DNA from: Daedaleopsis sinensis
Taxonomy: Eukaryota > Basidiomycota > Agaricomycetes > Polyporales > Polyporaceae
NCBI GenBank assembly: GCA_033807695.1
Contig: CM066307.1
Coordinates: forward strand, 930,001-994,000
Length of the DNA stretch: 64,000 bases
Direction: 5' to 3'
Under the pieces are notes generated by a model. That model was not told the DNA's origin and searched no databases. It worked only from the letters and a program-made list of their open reading frames with translations. The position numbers were made by a program, and so were the translations under genes. Of this stretch, positions 38,646 to 51,227 are shown one piece after another; position 1 is the stretch's first letter, and each line of letters begins with the position of its first letter.

Positions 38646-39231
38646 GGTGGTCACGGTGCAAGAGCTGCTGAAGGACGTTTACAAGACGCGTGAATCGATT
38701 CCCTGGGACGCGTCATTGCGCGTGATGGGCGTGAGAAGACCAAGACGCGTCAGGCGCTCGAACATACCGTGACATTCAGTTTTGACTTAACCCTCCATCG
38801 TGATATCTTTCGGGCGGTTCGATGCAGTTCACAGCGATGCGGGCGAGTATATTAACAGGCAAGCGTACACGTATGTAGTCTCGAAAGCGTCCACACTAAT
38901 ACAATAATACAGAGAAGCGAATATAAGTATGCAGGAGACTGGAGAGAGGATACAGTCTATAGACCAGCTGTGTGCAGATGGTTGAGTGTGGTGGACGGCA
39001 ACATTGCGAATACGACATAAGAATAAGGTAACCGAGGTAGCCAGGCTGCTTCTCAGTAAGGAGATGCAGCCACACGAGCAGTTACTGTCTTATGCGAAAA
39101 CCGTCATAGCGATGTGCGACAGTCGTCGCGTAAATGCAGTCAAGGACGCGAGGGAGAGGATGGATGGATGATGCGTGTGGTATCGTCCGCGGAGGATCTC
39201 GTGATGCGAATATGCAATGAGAGCGGTGAAT
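38646..39231. other. Intergenic region between sirtuin stop and SEM1 start
   Basis: No gene seen. It should contain the SEM1 promoter and the 3' UTR of the leftward sirtuin gene. Confidence 0.5.
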
Positions 39232-41830
39232 CTACACAGTCGTGCGCATGTGCGACTCTGGGAAATTGACCTTTAGTCGCACACCAGGCCGTGATCCCAT
39301 GTAGTAGCCGCTGGCATTCCCTTGAACAAATTGAGCCTTTCTAGGCTTCGAGATGCACGTGGGCGACGGAATTGAAGGGGCTGGGGGAGATGCCGATGTG
39401 AAACGAGGCGGTCGTGGTGAGGATGGCGAGTTGACAGTCATGGTGGTCTGCGACTTGATAGGTAGATATGGAGGGGAATGCAATGGAAGCAGTGGGGACG
39501 GAGATGGAGACGAAGACCGGCTAGGGTTCTGCCATGATATATCGCGAGGCGACCCGGAGTTGGATGGCGGCGGCGAAGAGAGTGGGGAAGAGGTCCCAAC
39601 GTCGAAGTTAGGCGTGGACGGAGGGGTCGACAGTGGAGACGAGGACAGTGAGAAGTGGTTCGTTGTGCGGCGATTCTGCAATGGAGTTGATGGTATAACA
39701 ACCTCCGCCTGGCGTCGTGGAAGTCGAATTAGCAGTGGCGAAGAGTCTTGAGATGCCGGTGGAGTGGGAAGGTTACAGTTGGCCTGCCGTCGCGACTGAG
39801 TCTTTCGCTTCGTCTTCGTCTTCTCCTTAAGATTAGCCTTCGACGGCGGAGAGACAGGCGACGGTGGGGTGACTGTCTTGCGTTTCTTCGCAAATGAGCC
39901 ACCGGTCTCGGATTGCGGCCGCTCCTTCCTCTTCTTAGGCTTGGATTTCTTCCTCTGACCTGATCCACTGCTTTGACGATCATCTTGAGTTATCGACTCT
40001 TGTTCTCTACGGTGCTCCTCCTCTTGCCTCGCTAATTCTGCCGCCTCCTCTTTCCGCCTCCGACGCTCCTTCACGGCCTCCTTCGCCTGCTCATCTCGTT
40101 CAAGCTCCTCTTGCACTAGTCGTGCGAAATCTTGGGCATCTCCGCGTATCCAAACGTCGAATACGTTCTCCCATTCCCGGGTAGGCACCGGAAAGTCCAG
40201 ATTGAGATAGATGGTCCGGACTGGAGGCTCCTCTTCGCCTGCGGGAGAACGACGAGGAGATGGCGTGGGAGTCACGAGACCATGAGCGGACGTCGAAGGT
40301 TCGTCTGCTGGTGGGTTCATGGCCGCATGCCGAGAACGGACAGCTTTCGAGAACTCGCGCACGATGCGCTTCGTTCCGGGAACTCTCAAGCTCGTGCCCA
40401 CCACCAGTAGGAGGTCTGCACCCGCGCGACCCTTCCCTTTGGAGCTTCCCATGAGGTCTTTCCGGACGACGTTGCCGACCTCTTCGCCGTCCTTGTGGTC
40501 TTCATTGTACAGCACGACGCTGGGTCGCAATCGACCGACGCCCCTAGAGCGTTTCCCGATCAACTGCCGCGTCGCCTCGAGGGCGGTACATTGTGGGCAA
40601 GGCGGTGGAGTTCCGGACGTCAGAGAATCGAGATAGTCGCGGAGGGGATACGAGTGGGTGCAGGTCTGGCAATGCATGAGTTGCAGGGTGCCATGGAGGG
40701 GGATACACCTTGGTGTTTCCACAGGAGGCGATGGTAGTCGGCTTATTGATGGCTCGTCCGGAGGACACACATCAATGAGCGCAGCGTTACCTTTTGCCGA
40801 GCGGGGCTTGTACCGCTTGCCGTCAAGTTCGGGGACGCCGAACGTAAGGCCTGACTTCTCCTCAAGGGCGTCGATGTTCTGTGTGTACACCCGTAGTAGC
40901 CGTCGACGTTCGTCGAGGACTCGGAGGAAGCGGTGGAAATCTGTGGGCTGCGCTGCATCGGAAAGCTGCGACAGCTGGGCGATCATTTGACAGAACAGCG
41001 ATGTTGTATCTTCCGACTGTATGCGTTGAATAAGTACCCTGTTCTGCACTCCAACGATGACATAGAGCGACGCGAACAGTAGAGTCGCGAGGAAGCATTG
41101 GCCAGTAGACCAAAAGGAGGTGCGGACACCTTCGCACAGTCACCCGTAAAGGCAACGCCCACGATATTCCACGCGGCGACGCAACCCACTCCGACGCGAA
41201 CACGGCGCATGGGCGGAGATCCCTAAGCCCAGAAGAACATATCGGAAGATTGTCCAAACCGTCAGCACGTGTGTCGCACATGCGGTAGCTCAGCATAACC
41301 AAGCACGAGCAACTGTGGCCCGGGCTGAAGACTACTCGTGGCGAGCCACCGTGTCTCAGGTGCAAAGTTCGTCCACGTCGTCTCCTTGCTATAGCTTGGG
41401 GCGACGCGGGCAGGCCACGCTAGCTTGTGCAATCTTCGGTGGTAGTAGCGGGAGGAGATCCCGGCGAGCTTTGCTGCCTCTACACTGTTTTCGAACACTC
41501 ACATTGAAAACCGACGCATCAAACAAATCTTTTCCGGAGCTGAGCATAGGATGGTCCTTCTTCAACGTCTGAAACAGCCCCTCGGAGGACCTAAAATCTG
41601 GGATACCGGCGTTGACGGAGATACCAGCACCTGAAGCAGCGCATGTTAGAGATGTCGCTCCTAGACGGTTATGAAGTGGAATACTCACCGCATACAACTG
41701 CAATGCGGCGCGCCTTAAGAACAGCCTTAACGACCCGCTTCATGTGGTTGCCTGGGTCGGGCGAGGGTATGAGAAACGCTGGCGATGGCGGCAACGGCGC
41801 GGACGCCTCCAGAGGGAGGAACGCCGTCAT
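39232..41830 (-). CDS. hst4: Sirtuin NAD-dependent histone deacetylase, Hst3/Hst4 group
   Basis: Read leftward from ATG at 41830 (MTAFLPLEASAPLPPS). Exon 1 ends in VLKARRIAVVCG. Exon 2 gives AGISVNAGIPDFRSSEGLFQ and LKKDHPMLSSGKDLFDASVF. After a 486-bp intron (41017-41502) the third exon carries VYTQNIDALEEKSGL, the catalytic His in IPLHGTLQLMHC, the zinc cysteines (C..C in MHCQTCTHSY, C..C in PPCPQCTALE), RPSVVLYNED and LLLVVGTSLRVPGTKRIVRE. GAGIS, GIPDFRS, TQNID and GTSL are the NAD-binding hallmarks. LFDASxF and LEExSGL favour the Hst3/Hst4 class that removes acetyl from H3K56. A disordered Ser/Pro/Lys-rich tail of about 300 residues with NLS-like clusters (KKSKPKKRKERP) follows. Confidence 0.9.
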
Positions 41831-42718
41831 CGCAGAACTGGGAGGGATGACGGGACGGACGCGATGGGCGAGCGGTGCGCGGCGACAGGAGGTCGTGGAG
41901 GGGGGGAAAGGAGGAGGGAGCAGGCAGCTGGATTTCCAGAGCACTTGACGGGGGTGGCGCGCCGGTCGGGTCGGGGGCGCTCTGCGTTCCCCGTTAGTCG
42001 CCCTTATACGTCCCGGACTTTACTCTGGTTTATCCATGGTCTATCACACGCAATCCTCTGCTTACACCCACTTGCATGGCATAACAATCCGGCTGCATAC
42101 TGGTTGTTTACGCATGCCGTTACCCCCTTGCTGCTTCTTGGACTTCTACACGCACGACGTGATCATGCACAAGCCTCGTTTCCCATCTCTCTACTGCTCC
42201 GAGTCATAGGTTTGTGGGTCGTATTCAAGTTCAGGTCTCTATCGAGCTTTACCACCGTGACTGCTCTCAACGAACAGATACTGGTTATACGGGCTCTCCG
42301 TGTAACTAGTGACCAGATGCGTCGCCGTAGCCATGAATGATTTAAGTCTATCATCATAGGTGCACATAGTACTCCCTCCAGGTGCGAACACGACACCGGC
42401 TAATTGAACCTTACTCAGCTGTTCGCAGGTCCACACGGTTGACACATATTGCGTCGGGCGATGATATGCCACATCCGGTTGGGTGCACGGCTCGCAGGTA
42501 CTGTATTGGATGCTCATTGTAATAGCCAGACCGACATGCGACACCTCAGCGACACCTTAAATGGAGTTTCAGCCTACGCAGCACGCATTGGATCCTGGAC
42601 TCTCTCGGATAACACACCATTATTCATCACACATAGCGTACAAGGTCAACTCGAACTCTACAAACATGCGGGCTATCGTTCAATGCAACCGACCCACCCT
42701 TGACATCGATTCTACAGC
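41831..42718. other. Intergenic region upstream of sirtuin
   Basis: This gap of about 0.9 kb lies between the leftward sirtuin start and the leftward small acidic protein stop. No gene recognised. Confidence 0.45.
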
Positions 42719-43200
42719 CTAGCGGCGACCTGTGCCGGCAGCAATCTCCATTTCCTGCCCTTCTTCGGCTATTCCGGTCTCGTCGAACACACGATCCAAC
42801 TCGCGCTCCTGCTTGAAGGCGTCCACCTGGTTGCCGCGAGTGTACCCGGAGACGTTACGCTCGTCCTCGGTCGCGCTCGACAGTAGGTCATCGATTTCCC
42901 CTAGGTGCGTGCGTGGTTTGGTCCACCATGTCGTAATGTTAAACAAGGTTGAACTCACTCTTAGGAATACGACCGGTAGCATCCGACTCCTCCGTCTCCC
43001 TGTCTTCCGTCTTGTGGTCGCGAAAGGTAGGCTGGTTGGACGCTCCCCGAGCACCAACGGCGCGCAGCCCCGGGTCGGCGTCGTCATTGAACTCGGCGCT
43101 GTCGGAGCGCGCGTCGGCTTGTGGGTGGTAGGTGAGGTTGTCGACGATTGGGCACAGGCAGATTGTACGTACCACGAGATTTTGTTTCTTTGACCACCAT
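42719..43200 (-). CDS. Small acidic hypothetical protein (about 122 aa)
   Basis: I do not recognise this family. Three exons join cleanly: ATG at 43200 encodes MVVKETKSR, intron GTACGT...ACAAG, then DARSDSAEFNDDADPGLRAV, GARGASNQPTFRDHKTEDRE and TEESDATGRIPK. A second intron (GTGAGTTC...CCTAG) leads to REIDDLLSSATEDERNVSGY, TRGNQVDAFKQERELDRVFD and ETGIAEEGQEMEIAAGTGRR, ending at TAG 42719. The protein is rich in Asp/Glu/Arg, has no signal peptide or membrane segment, and is probably largely disordered or helical. Coding status rests on two in-frame canonical introns and a biased, non-random composition. It is the left neighbour of tRNA-Arg and RAE1. Confidence 0.65.
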
Positions 43201-43778
43201 AGTAAGAAGCGTGTCGAAGGAGGTTCAAAACAGCGTAGTTGAAGTCGGAGCGAACGGGGAAATTGTTGGTATTCACACTTGGTCTACGCATATGTTTTAT
43301 ACGCTCCAGTTAGCCACTGTGAAATGCCTTCCTTGACTTCACCTTGACTTCACCTTGACTTCAACTCGACTTCAACTCGACATCACCCCTTACTTAGTAT
43401 GATCGTCATCTGCGCACGGACTTGCCATGCATGTCTGGATATGCTTACCCCTATTATAGTAGTTGCTGCCTCCACAGCCAGTTTGCCCGCAACGATTATG
43501 ACAGTTCTAATGACGCGTCGAGGGGTATATACGAGCTTGCAGCCATATGTCGAGTCGCATGGCGACACCCATATGTGGTCTCTATGGAGTGCACATATGA
43601 TTGTACTTCAAGGCTAACGACTATAGCTAGTAATTGTACGGCTATTAGTATGTAGTATAGTGCTACACGGCTAGTCAAGCTAGTAGTACTCTATAGTAGT
43701 AGTACTACTTTAGTTACTACATTCCCACTAACCATCACTCTGCGTGTCTATGATGCACAGAGAGGCCCTCATATCATC
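43201..43778. other. Intergenic stretch with short tandem repeat, upstream of tRNA-Arg
   Basis: No gene seen. It includes the small repeat at 43331-43385 and an AT-rich part near 43600-43720 with many TAGTA motifs. Confidence 0.5.
43331..43385. repeat. Tandem repeat of an 11-12 bp CTTGACTTCAC-like unit
   Basis: About five adjacent copies are seen: CTTGACTTCAC three times, then CTCGACTTCAA-type variants. It lies in intergenic DNA just upstream of the start of the small acidic protein gene. Confidence 0.8.
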
Positions 43779-43859
43779 GGCCGGCTGGCCTAATGGTTAA
43801 GGCGTCAGTTTCCGGATCTGGCCAGCTGAAGATTCTGGGTTCGACTCCCAGGTTGGTCG
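43779..43859 (+). tRNA. tRNA-Arg (anticodon CCG) with 8-nt intron
   Basis: The acceptor stem GGCCGGC pairs with GTTGGTC near the 3' end (with G-U pairs). The D arm is GCC...GGC around TAATGGTTAA, and the T arm is CTGGG TTCGACT CCCAG. The anticodon stem TCAGT/GCTGA encloses TTCCGGA plus 8 extra bases (ATCTGGCC or TCTGGCCA), an intron at the canonical 37/38 site. Anticodon CCG reads CGG arginine codons. An RNA polymerase III terminator follows. Confidence 0.9.
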
Positions 43860-43863
43860 ACGC

Positions 43864-43868
43864 TTTTT
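43864..43868 (+). terminator. RNA polymerase III terminator of tRNA-Arg
   Basis: A run of five T begins five bases after the mature 3' end of the tRNA, which is the standard Pol III stop. Confidence 0.75.
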
Positions 43869-44145
43869 CTTACGAGAAAGCATGCGGCTTTGGGACCGTT
43901 CTGTTTCGTAGCAGTACATGTTGGATAAAGACGATACGTGATTGGGGTTCTGGTACTTACAGTCCTAGTAGTTTTCGAAGGTGCGGTGCGATGATCTGTG
44001 ACTCGATGTCACGCCAGGAAGTCACGGTGCCGCATGTCGGTCCCGGAGCGGGAGGCTTGTCTTTGAACCTCACCGTCATTTACTGTTTCCTGACCCCCCG
44101 TTCCCCGCACAACACTCCTCATTGCAGTGTCGGCACACGTCTGCT

Positions 44146-45641
44146 ATGTCGTTTTTTGGCCCCTCGACCTCAGGCATGGGCGCTGGCACCACAGCCTCGG
44201 ACAAAGACATCGAAGTTGCTGACCCTCCGAGCGACTCAATATCATCCATCGCATTCTCTCCGAGCGCAGACTACCTCGCAGCGGGATCATGGGATAACAA
44301 TGTACGTATATGAGTGAGAACGACGCGTCGAGGCTGCTGTGTAGTGTCTGACGATACTTGCTGCTCAGGTCCGGATCTACGAGGTTGGCGCGAATGGACA
44401 AACACAAGGCAAGGCCATGTATTCCCACCAGGGCCCTGTGTTGAGCGTATGTTGGAACAAGGTGTGTAGCAACAGCTCAGGCTTGACACCATGCGTGCAA
44501 CGACACGGGAACCGACGGTGCTACCTTGCTATTCACGTAGGACGGCTCCAAGATCCTCTCCGGTGGCGCGGACAATGCTGGACGCATGTTCGACGTGACG
44601 ACAGGACAGACTTCACAGATCGCACAACACGACGCGCCGATTCGCGTCGTGCGCTGGATAGAATCCCCACAGGGGGGTGTGCTCGCCACTGGCAGCTGGG
44701 ATAAGACGATCAAGGTGAGCATGCATTGTGACCGACCCACTTAGGAGACTTAGTTCAACATCTCTTGTCGTGCTAGTATTGGGACTTACGCACGCCAACC
44801 CCCGTCTCGACTGTGCAACTCCCTGAGCGGTGTTACACTATGGATGTCGCTTACCCTTTGATGGTTGTCGGCACTGCTGAGCGGCACATACAAGTGTTCA
44901 ACCTCCAGAACCCCACTACCGCATACAAGGTAAGTTATCCTCGAAGTACACTTGAAGCACAGATTTTCATCCGGGGATACATGTGTCAGACACTGGTTTC
45001 ACCACTCAAGTGGCAAACCCGAGTGGTTTCCTGTTTCCCCAGTGCGAACGGCTTTGCTATCGGTAGCATTGAAGGGCGCGTGGCAATTCAGTACGTGTTC
45101 ATTGAGCTCCAGTCCTGCACCGAGCCCCAACGTGCGTAATCAGGTACGTCGAAGAAAAGGACACCTCGAGCAACTTCTCCTTCAAGTGCCACCGCCGCGA
45201 CCAGAGCCCCAAAGACCAGTCACTCGTCTACGCCGTGAACGACATCTCTTTCCACCCTGTCCACGGCACCTTCTCCACATGCGGTACGTCGGGTCGCCCG
45301 CGCGAGCTCCGCCCCCTCACACATGACCCCACCTTCTCCAGGCTCCGACGGCACGATCAACTACTGGGACAAGGACGCGCGCACGCGTCTCAAGTGTACG
45401 TGCCCTCCTCCCGCCCGGGTATGCTTCCGTGCTCACTTCCGTTCCCACCACAGCCTTCGACCCGGTCCCGGGCCCGGTGCCGTGCTCGTCCTTCAACCGC
45501 ACGGGCACGATCTTCGCCTACGCCATCTCGTACGACTGGTCCAAGGGCCACTCGGGCATGACCCCCGGCCAGCAGAACAAGATCATGCTCCACGCGTGCA
45601 AGGACGACGAGGTGAAGCGCAAGCCGCAGAAGCCGCGGTGA
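44146..45641 (+). CDS. RAE1: WD40 mRNA export factor and nucleoporin Rae1/Gle2
   Basis: About eight exons. ATG at 44146 gives [20 protein letters not shown], then [20 protein letters not shown]. Further exons give [83 protein letters not shown] and [20 protein letters not shown]. The end is [66 protein letters not shown] and [14 protein letters not shown], stop at 45641. [10 protein letters not shown] and FKCHR are hallmarks of Rae1. The protein is a seven-bladed propeller that binds the Nup98 GLEBS motif at the nuclear pore and takes part in mRNA export and spindle checkpoint control. Length and ending ([13 protein letters not shown]) agree with the family. Confidence 0.95.
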
Positions 45642-46361
45642 ACACTGAGCGCGCCTGTGCCCCGGCCGTGCAGCGGGGCCGGCACCCGCTTGCTGTCCGC
45701 TGCTGGGCGCCGAAACGCAGGAGTCTTGTCGCCGGTCGGGGGATGTAGGAGTCTGGAGAGATCGTCTGCGCGTGTATGTTGTCGTCGTCAGGAGGTTGTC
45801 GAAGAGGGATATCGGTCGCGCAAAACGCGGGTACGCCACAGCATTGGGGCACTGGCAGAACCCACCATCATCATCGCTGTAAACTTCATCACCATGTCCG
45901 TTGTCCACCACGTCTAGTATCCCTGTCACTGTCATTTTGATCTATCGTATCCGATGTCCTGCTGTTATGCTATCTTGTCCGTCCTAGCGATATTAGTTGC
46001 TCATCTTGTCTGCATGCCAGATCGCTCCAGAGACATCTTCCCGTGAAAGTCCGTGCTGTGTTAGTGAATCGACCGCGAACAAGTATGAATCAAGACGCAA
46101 GAAGTTCATTGTATTGCTACACGACCCTTGAGCTGCGAGCTATTAGATCCTGTCTATAACTAGTAGTAATGGATGGTTCAGACCCCCGATGCATCCCAGG
46201 CTCCCGCCAAGTGACGGGACCACCTGGGCCAAGGGTAAAGGGTATAATGTAGTAATGTACATTTGCGGGGGTCGTAGCGTGATATCATGAGGATCAGTAA
46301 ACGTCACACCAGCGGTCAGTATTAGATAGGAGAACGGCGATTAGGGGGGTATGGGCGTGCT
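45642..46361. other. Convergent intergenic region RAE1/ERG3
   Basis: The stops of RAE1 (plus) and ERG3 (minus) face each other across 720 bp. This should hold the two 3' UTRs; no gene seen. Confidence 0.5.
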
Positions 46362-47585
46362 CTACTGCTCCTTCCCAAGGGCCTGTTTTTGTTTCTTCGC
46401 CTCCGCGGCCTTGACCTCAAGCATAGGGTCGAGCTCGGAGAGTGGCTGCCGGTACGAGTTGCCCATGCGGTCCGCCCACGTGAAGTACTGTGACACACGC
46501 ATAGTCAGCTTCGGGGCTCTCGGCCGGCTAGCGGACTGTGACTGTAACATACCTGGCCGTAGTTGACCGTGAAGTAGAGGTGGTGCAGGGTGTGGTGCGC
46601 GGGGCCGTTGATGACCTTCTCGAGCGGGTGTCCGGTGATCATGTCGGAGTCGTGTATCAGGATGGACCACATGTTGACGCAGACGAACAGGAAGAGGTAT
46701 AGCTGGCGTTGGAGAGGGAATATGTGGATGAAGAGGTGGTAAGGCACGGATTGGAGGTAGCCGTCGAGCGGGTGGAACGCGTGCGATGCGAAGGGAGTAG
46801 GGACTGCGGAGAGCACGGAGTCAGTACACGTCGAAATGTTGCGCATGGAGCAAAGCGAACTGCGCTCGACTTACTCAGCCACTTGTGGTGCGGCTTGTGA
46901 AGCCACTTGTAGCAGATGGGGTGGTGTTCCCAACGGTGTACCCAATAGATGCAGTAGTCGGTGAAGACAAGGAAGCTGCAGGTAAGATGGGTCAGTACGC
47001 GCCACGGCTAGAGGATTACGCCACGACTTACAGAAGTACCGAGAGGAAGAAGTACGCCCAGCCGTAATCGGCGACGTCGTCATAAAGCTTCGTATGTCCC
47101 CGAACTTCAGCCAGGAACCAGGGAAGCGTCAGGACCGTCATGCCTGGGAACGCCTTCAAACTCGACTGAATTTCCTGCTTGACCTGGTTTTTGAGGAAGC
47201 GGGGGTGCTTCATCATCTCGTGATTAAAAATGAACTTGTACGAGAGACCGGCGAATATAAAGTAGAGCAGGTGGATGCCGACGAGGGTGAGCACGGCAAG
47301 GGAAGCGACTTGTCGTAGTACGTAGTCGCGGGGCCATGCTGACGCGACGTTTCCCGACTCGATGAGGGGGGAGGTGAGGAGCTCGTCGGGCAGAGGCGGG
47401 TGAGGGATGTATGAGATGAGCTGTGTCCAGGCTGAGGGCTGGGAGGACGGGGCTGAGACGTGAGAAGTGGCATTGTATAAGCCGGCCGCATTGGACGAGG
47501 CGGTTGTGAACGCGGACACGGGAAGAAGCGCGGCCCATGCCCTATCGAGGACGTATTCGTCGGCGATGCGTAGAACGATGTCCAT
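46362..47585 (-). CDS. ERG3: Delta(7)-sterol C5(6)-desaturase
   Basis: Four exons from ATG at 47585 ([20 protein letters not shown]) to TAG at 46362. The N-terminal part contains [20 protein letters not shown] and [20 protein letters not shown]. The di-iron histidine boxes are HRWEHH, HKPHHKW and HHTLHHLYF. Between them are [20 protein letters not shown] and [20 protein letters not shown]; the end is [20 protein letters not shown] and then a Lys/Ala-rich helix. Start and histidine spacing match yeast Erg3 closely. The enzyme introduces the C5-C6 double bond in ergosterol synthesis in the ER membrane, using cytochrome b5 electrons. Longer frames upstream of the ATG begin with non-ATG codons and were not used. 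A perfect 7-bp palindrome lies 166 bp upstream of the start. Confidence 0.95.
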
Positions 47586-48762
47586 GGCGGCGGAGGGGGG
47601 AGTAGGGCAGCCGGGGGGAGACCAGGAGAGTCGCGCGTGGTGCAGCGAGCCGGGGGCGTCGGAAACGACGAGGACGAGCAGACCCTCGCTGCTTATATTG
47701 CAAGCGCGCGATCCAAAGTCGTGCCACTCACCTCGAATTTTAACCCACATGTGATCTGATTAGATCACCATGCCCATCTAATCTTGCCGCTGGTCCGAAG
47801 CCCGACGTCGGACGGTCACCGACAGCGCTCGCACCTTGCGCCTCGCCGTCCAAGACACCATGTCCAGTTCGTCCTTTGAAGCTCGCTGCCGCATACATCG
47901 ACCTCTTGATTCTTTTCTCTCTGGTCTCTGTTCTGCGTGGGCTATCGGGCGAAATCGCCATCGAGCGCCCCTATGTCGTGTTCTCGCTGTCTCTCGGGGT
48001 CTAGTGTCGCCCGGGCTGGCCGATCCAAACGCTATGAGGGCATACCCGACCAAAGTGAGCTGACAGTGTTATAACATATATCGTCCCACTCACCTGCAGC
48101 CAACTCACGGTGCCTATCATAGCCCGCAGCGCTCTCGCTTCAACGACATCCCAACGACATCCTGGCGCCTGAATATTTGCCATAATCATTGAAGCACGGT
48201 TCGTCCGCCTCTAGGTTCGTTCTAGGTCGCGAAAGGCCGCGAAGGAGACGGGGGGGTTGCCAGCACGATGGGAGGAGAGAAGAGGGCTAGCGCACGTCGA
48301 GGTGTTCCCTGCCTCGTGCATCCTGCGTCACCCTACCCGATCACTGGCATCCCTCCCAATCCGGCTCTTCAAAGCGAAAACAGGCCTCATTTAAACCTCT
48401 CGCTCCGGCCAAGATACTGGTGGCATAACTTGGATCTTGCTTATGGAACTGGACGTCGATTGGCATTGGTTTGGCCTTGGTTCGGACCCAGAAACGGACG
48501 TTGTACAGACGACCACAGGCGCACGTACAAGTGCGATAGCAAAGCCAGGGGGAGAAAGTTCATCGCTGTCGTCTCTGTCGCGATAAGTCTTATATATATT
48601 CTCATACTCAGGCCTCAGGTGCCACTGACTCTCAGCGCGTGCTCATACTAGTCTCTTAGTAGCACTAGTTAGTACTCTAAAAGTGGGCCGCACTCAGACT
48701 TGAGCTAGTGTCAGATATCCACCGACACATGTCTCATTCTGTGGTCGTGGCGTTACCGACAG
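47586..48762. other. Intergenic region upstream of ERG3
   Basis: No gene recognised. It contains a palindrome at 47751-47768 in the presumed ERG3 promoter. Several short frames on both strands look random. Confidence 0.5.
47751..47768. promoter_or_regulatory. Palindrome GTGATCT-N4-AGATCAC upstream of ERG3
   Basis: Perfect 7-bp arms with a 4-bp spacer, 166 bp from the ERG3 start codon. The symmetry suggests a dimeric transcription factor site, but no known fungal motif is matched with confidence. A sterol-response element role is speculative. Confidence 0.35.
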
Positions 48763-48880
48763 TAGAGCGTATTCGAGGGAAGTAACTTAGAATTTGGAGC
48801 GGGCGTTGAGGTTTCTCATTGGTCGAGAACGGGCGATCCGATGGTACGGCTCTAACATTTACTCCCTCGAATACGCTCTA
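48763..48880. mobile_element. 118-bp MITE with TA-flanked terminal inverted repeats
   Basis: The left end TAGAGCGTATTCGAGGGA is the exact reverse complement of the right end at 48863-48880. Each end is bounded by the dinucleotide TA, as expected for Tc1/mariner-type insertion. The interior of about 80 bp has no coding capacity, so it would need a transposase from elsewhere. Confidence 0.8.
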
Positions 48881-49010
48881 GTGAGTATATAATCATAATG
48901 TGCCGTCTGTTCTGCAATCACAATCGTACAGGATACAATAAAATACAGCAGTCTTAAATTTGAACCAGATCCCCACGCAGGTATTTGTTCTCGTACTCGC
49001 CGTCTGTCGT

Positions 49011-50697
<1,687 letters not shown>

Positions 50698-50980
50698 GTG
50701 AGGGATCGTCGAATGTAGTGTGTTGAGGTGAGCTCTTCGCGCTTCAAGCTGTAAGGGACTAAATACAGCCGATGTGGTCCTCAGCGAGACTGCGATGCAA
50801 TGACGGGTACTGGGCCGAGGTAAAAGGTGAGTAGGTGCGTTTCCTAGAGAACGCAGCTGTCCGACCGATGCTCTGTGAGAGAACCGTCCGAGACAGGGAA
50901 ATCGCATCATGCATCATGCATGACCTCATCCTGGCCCACCTGGCCCATCGTTGGGCCTCCAAAACGATCGATAAAAGCTA

Positions 50981-51088
50981 TGATGAGAGTGGGATTCGAA
51001 CCCACGCCCTTTCGGACCAGATATCATCCGGGAGTTCGAATCCTGAACCACCTTAGTCTGGCGCCTTAGACCGCTCGGCCATCTCACC
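50981..51088 (-). tRNA. tRNA-Leu (anticodon AAG) with 28-nt intron
   Basis: On the minus strand GGTGAGA (acceptor) pairs with TCTCATC before the discriminator A. The D arm contains TGGCCGAGCGGTCTAAGGC and the anticodon stem is CCAGA/TCTGG. The loop CTAAGG carries anticodon AAG, followed by a 28-nt intron at the usual 37/38 site. The long variable arm TCCGAAAGGGC is class II, as expected for leucine, and the T arm is GTGGG TTCGAAT CCCAC. The intron itself contains a T-arm-like GGATTCGAACTCC. Confidence 0.93.
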
Positions 51089-51227
51089 ATGTGGAGCTAA
51101 GCGGAGGAGGAGGTCCTGATCTGCACCGTGTGGTTATTAGTCAGGAGTCTTGAGCTTGAATGAAACTGAGCCTACAGTATATGTACCGCAACAGTTGCAT
51201 CAACTCGGAATATGTGTCTGGCGTGGG
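51089..51227. other. Short spacer between tRNA-Leu and palindromic element
   Basis: Nothing recognised here. Confidence 0.4.

Noticed and set aside
44952..45748. Alternative plus-strand frames within RAE1
   Set aside because: They run through introns of RAE1 and lose the WD40 pattern; the spliced Rae1 model accounts for the sequence.
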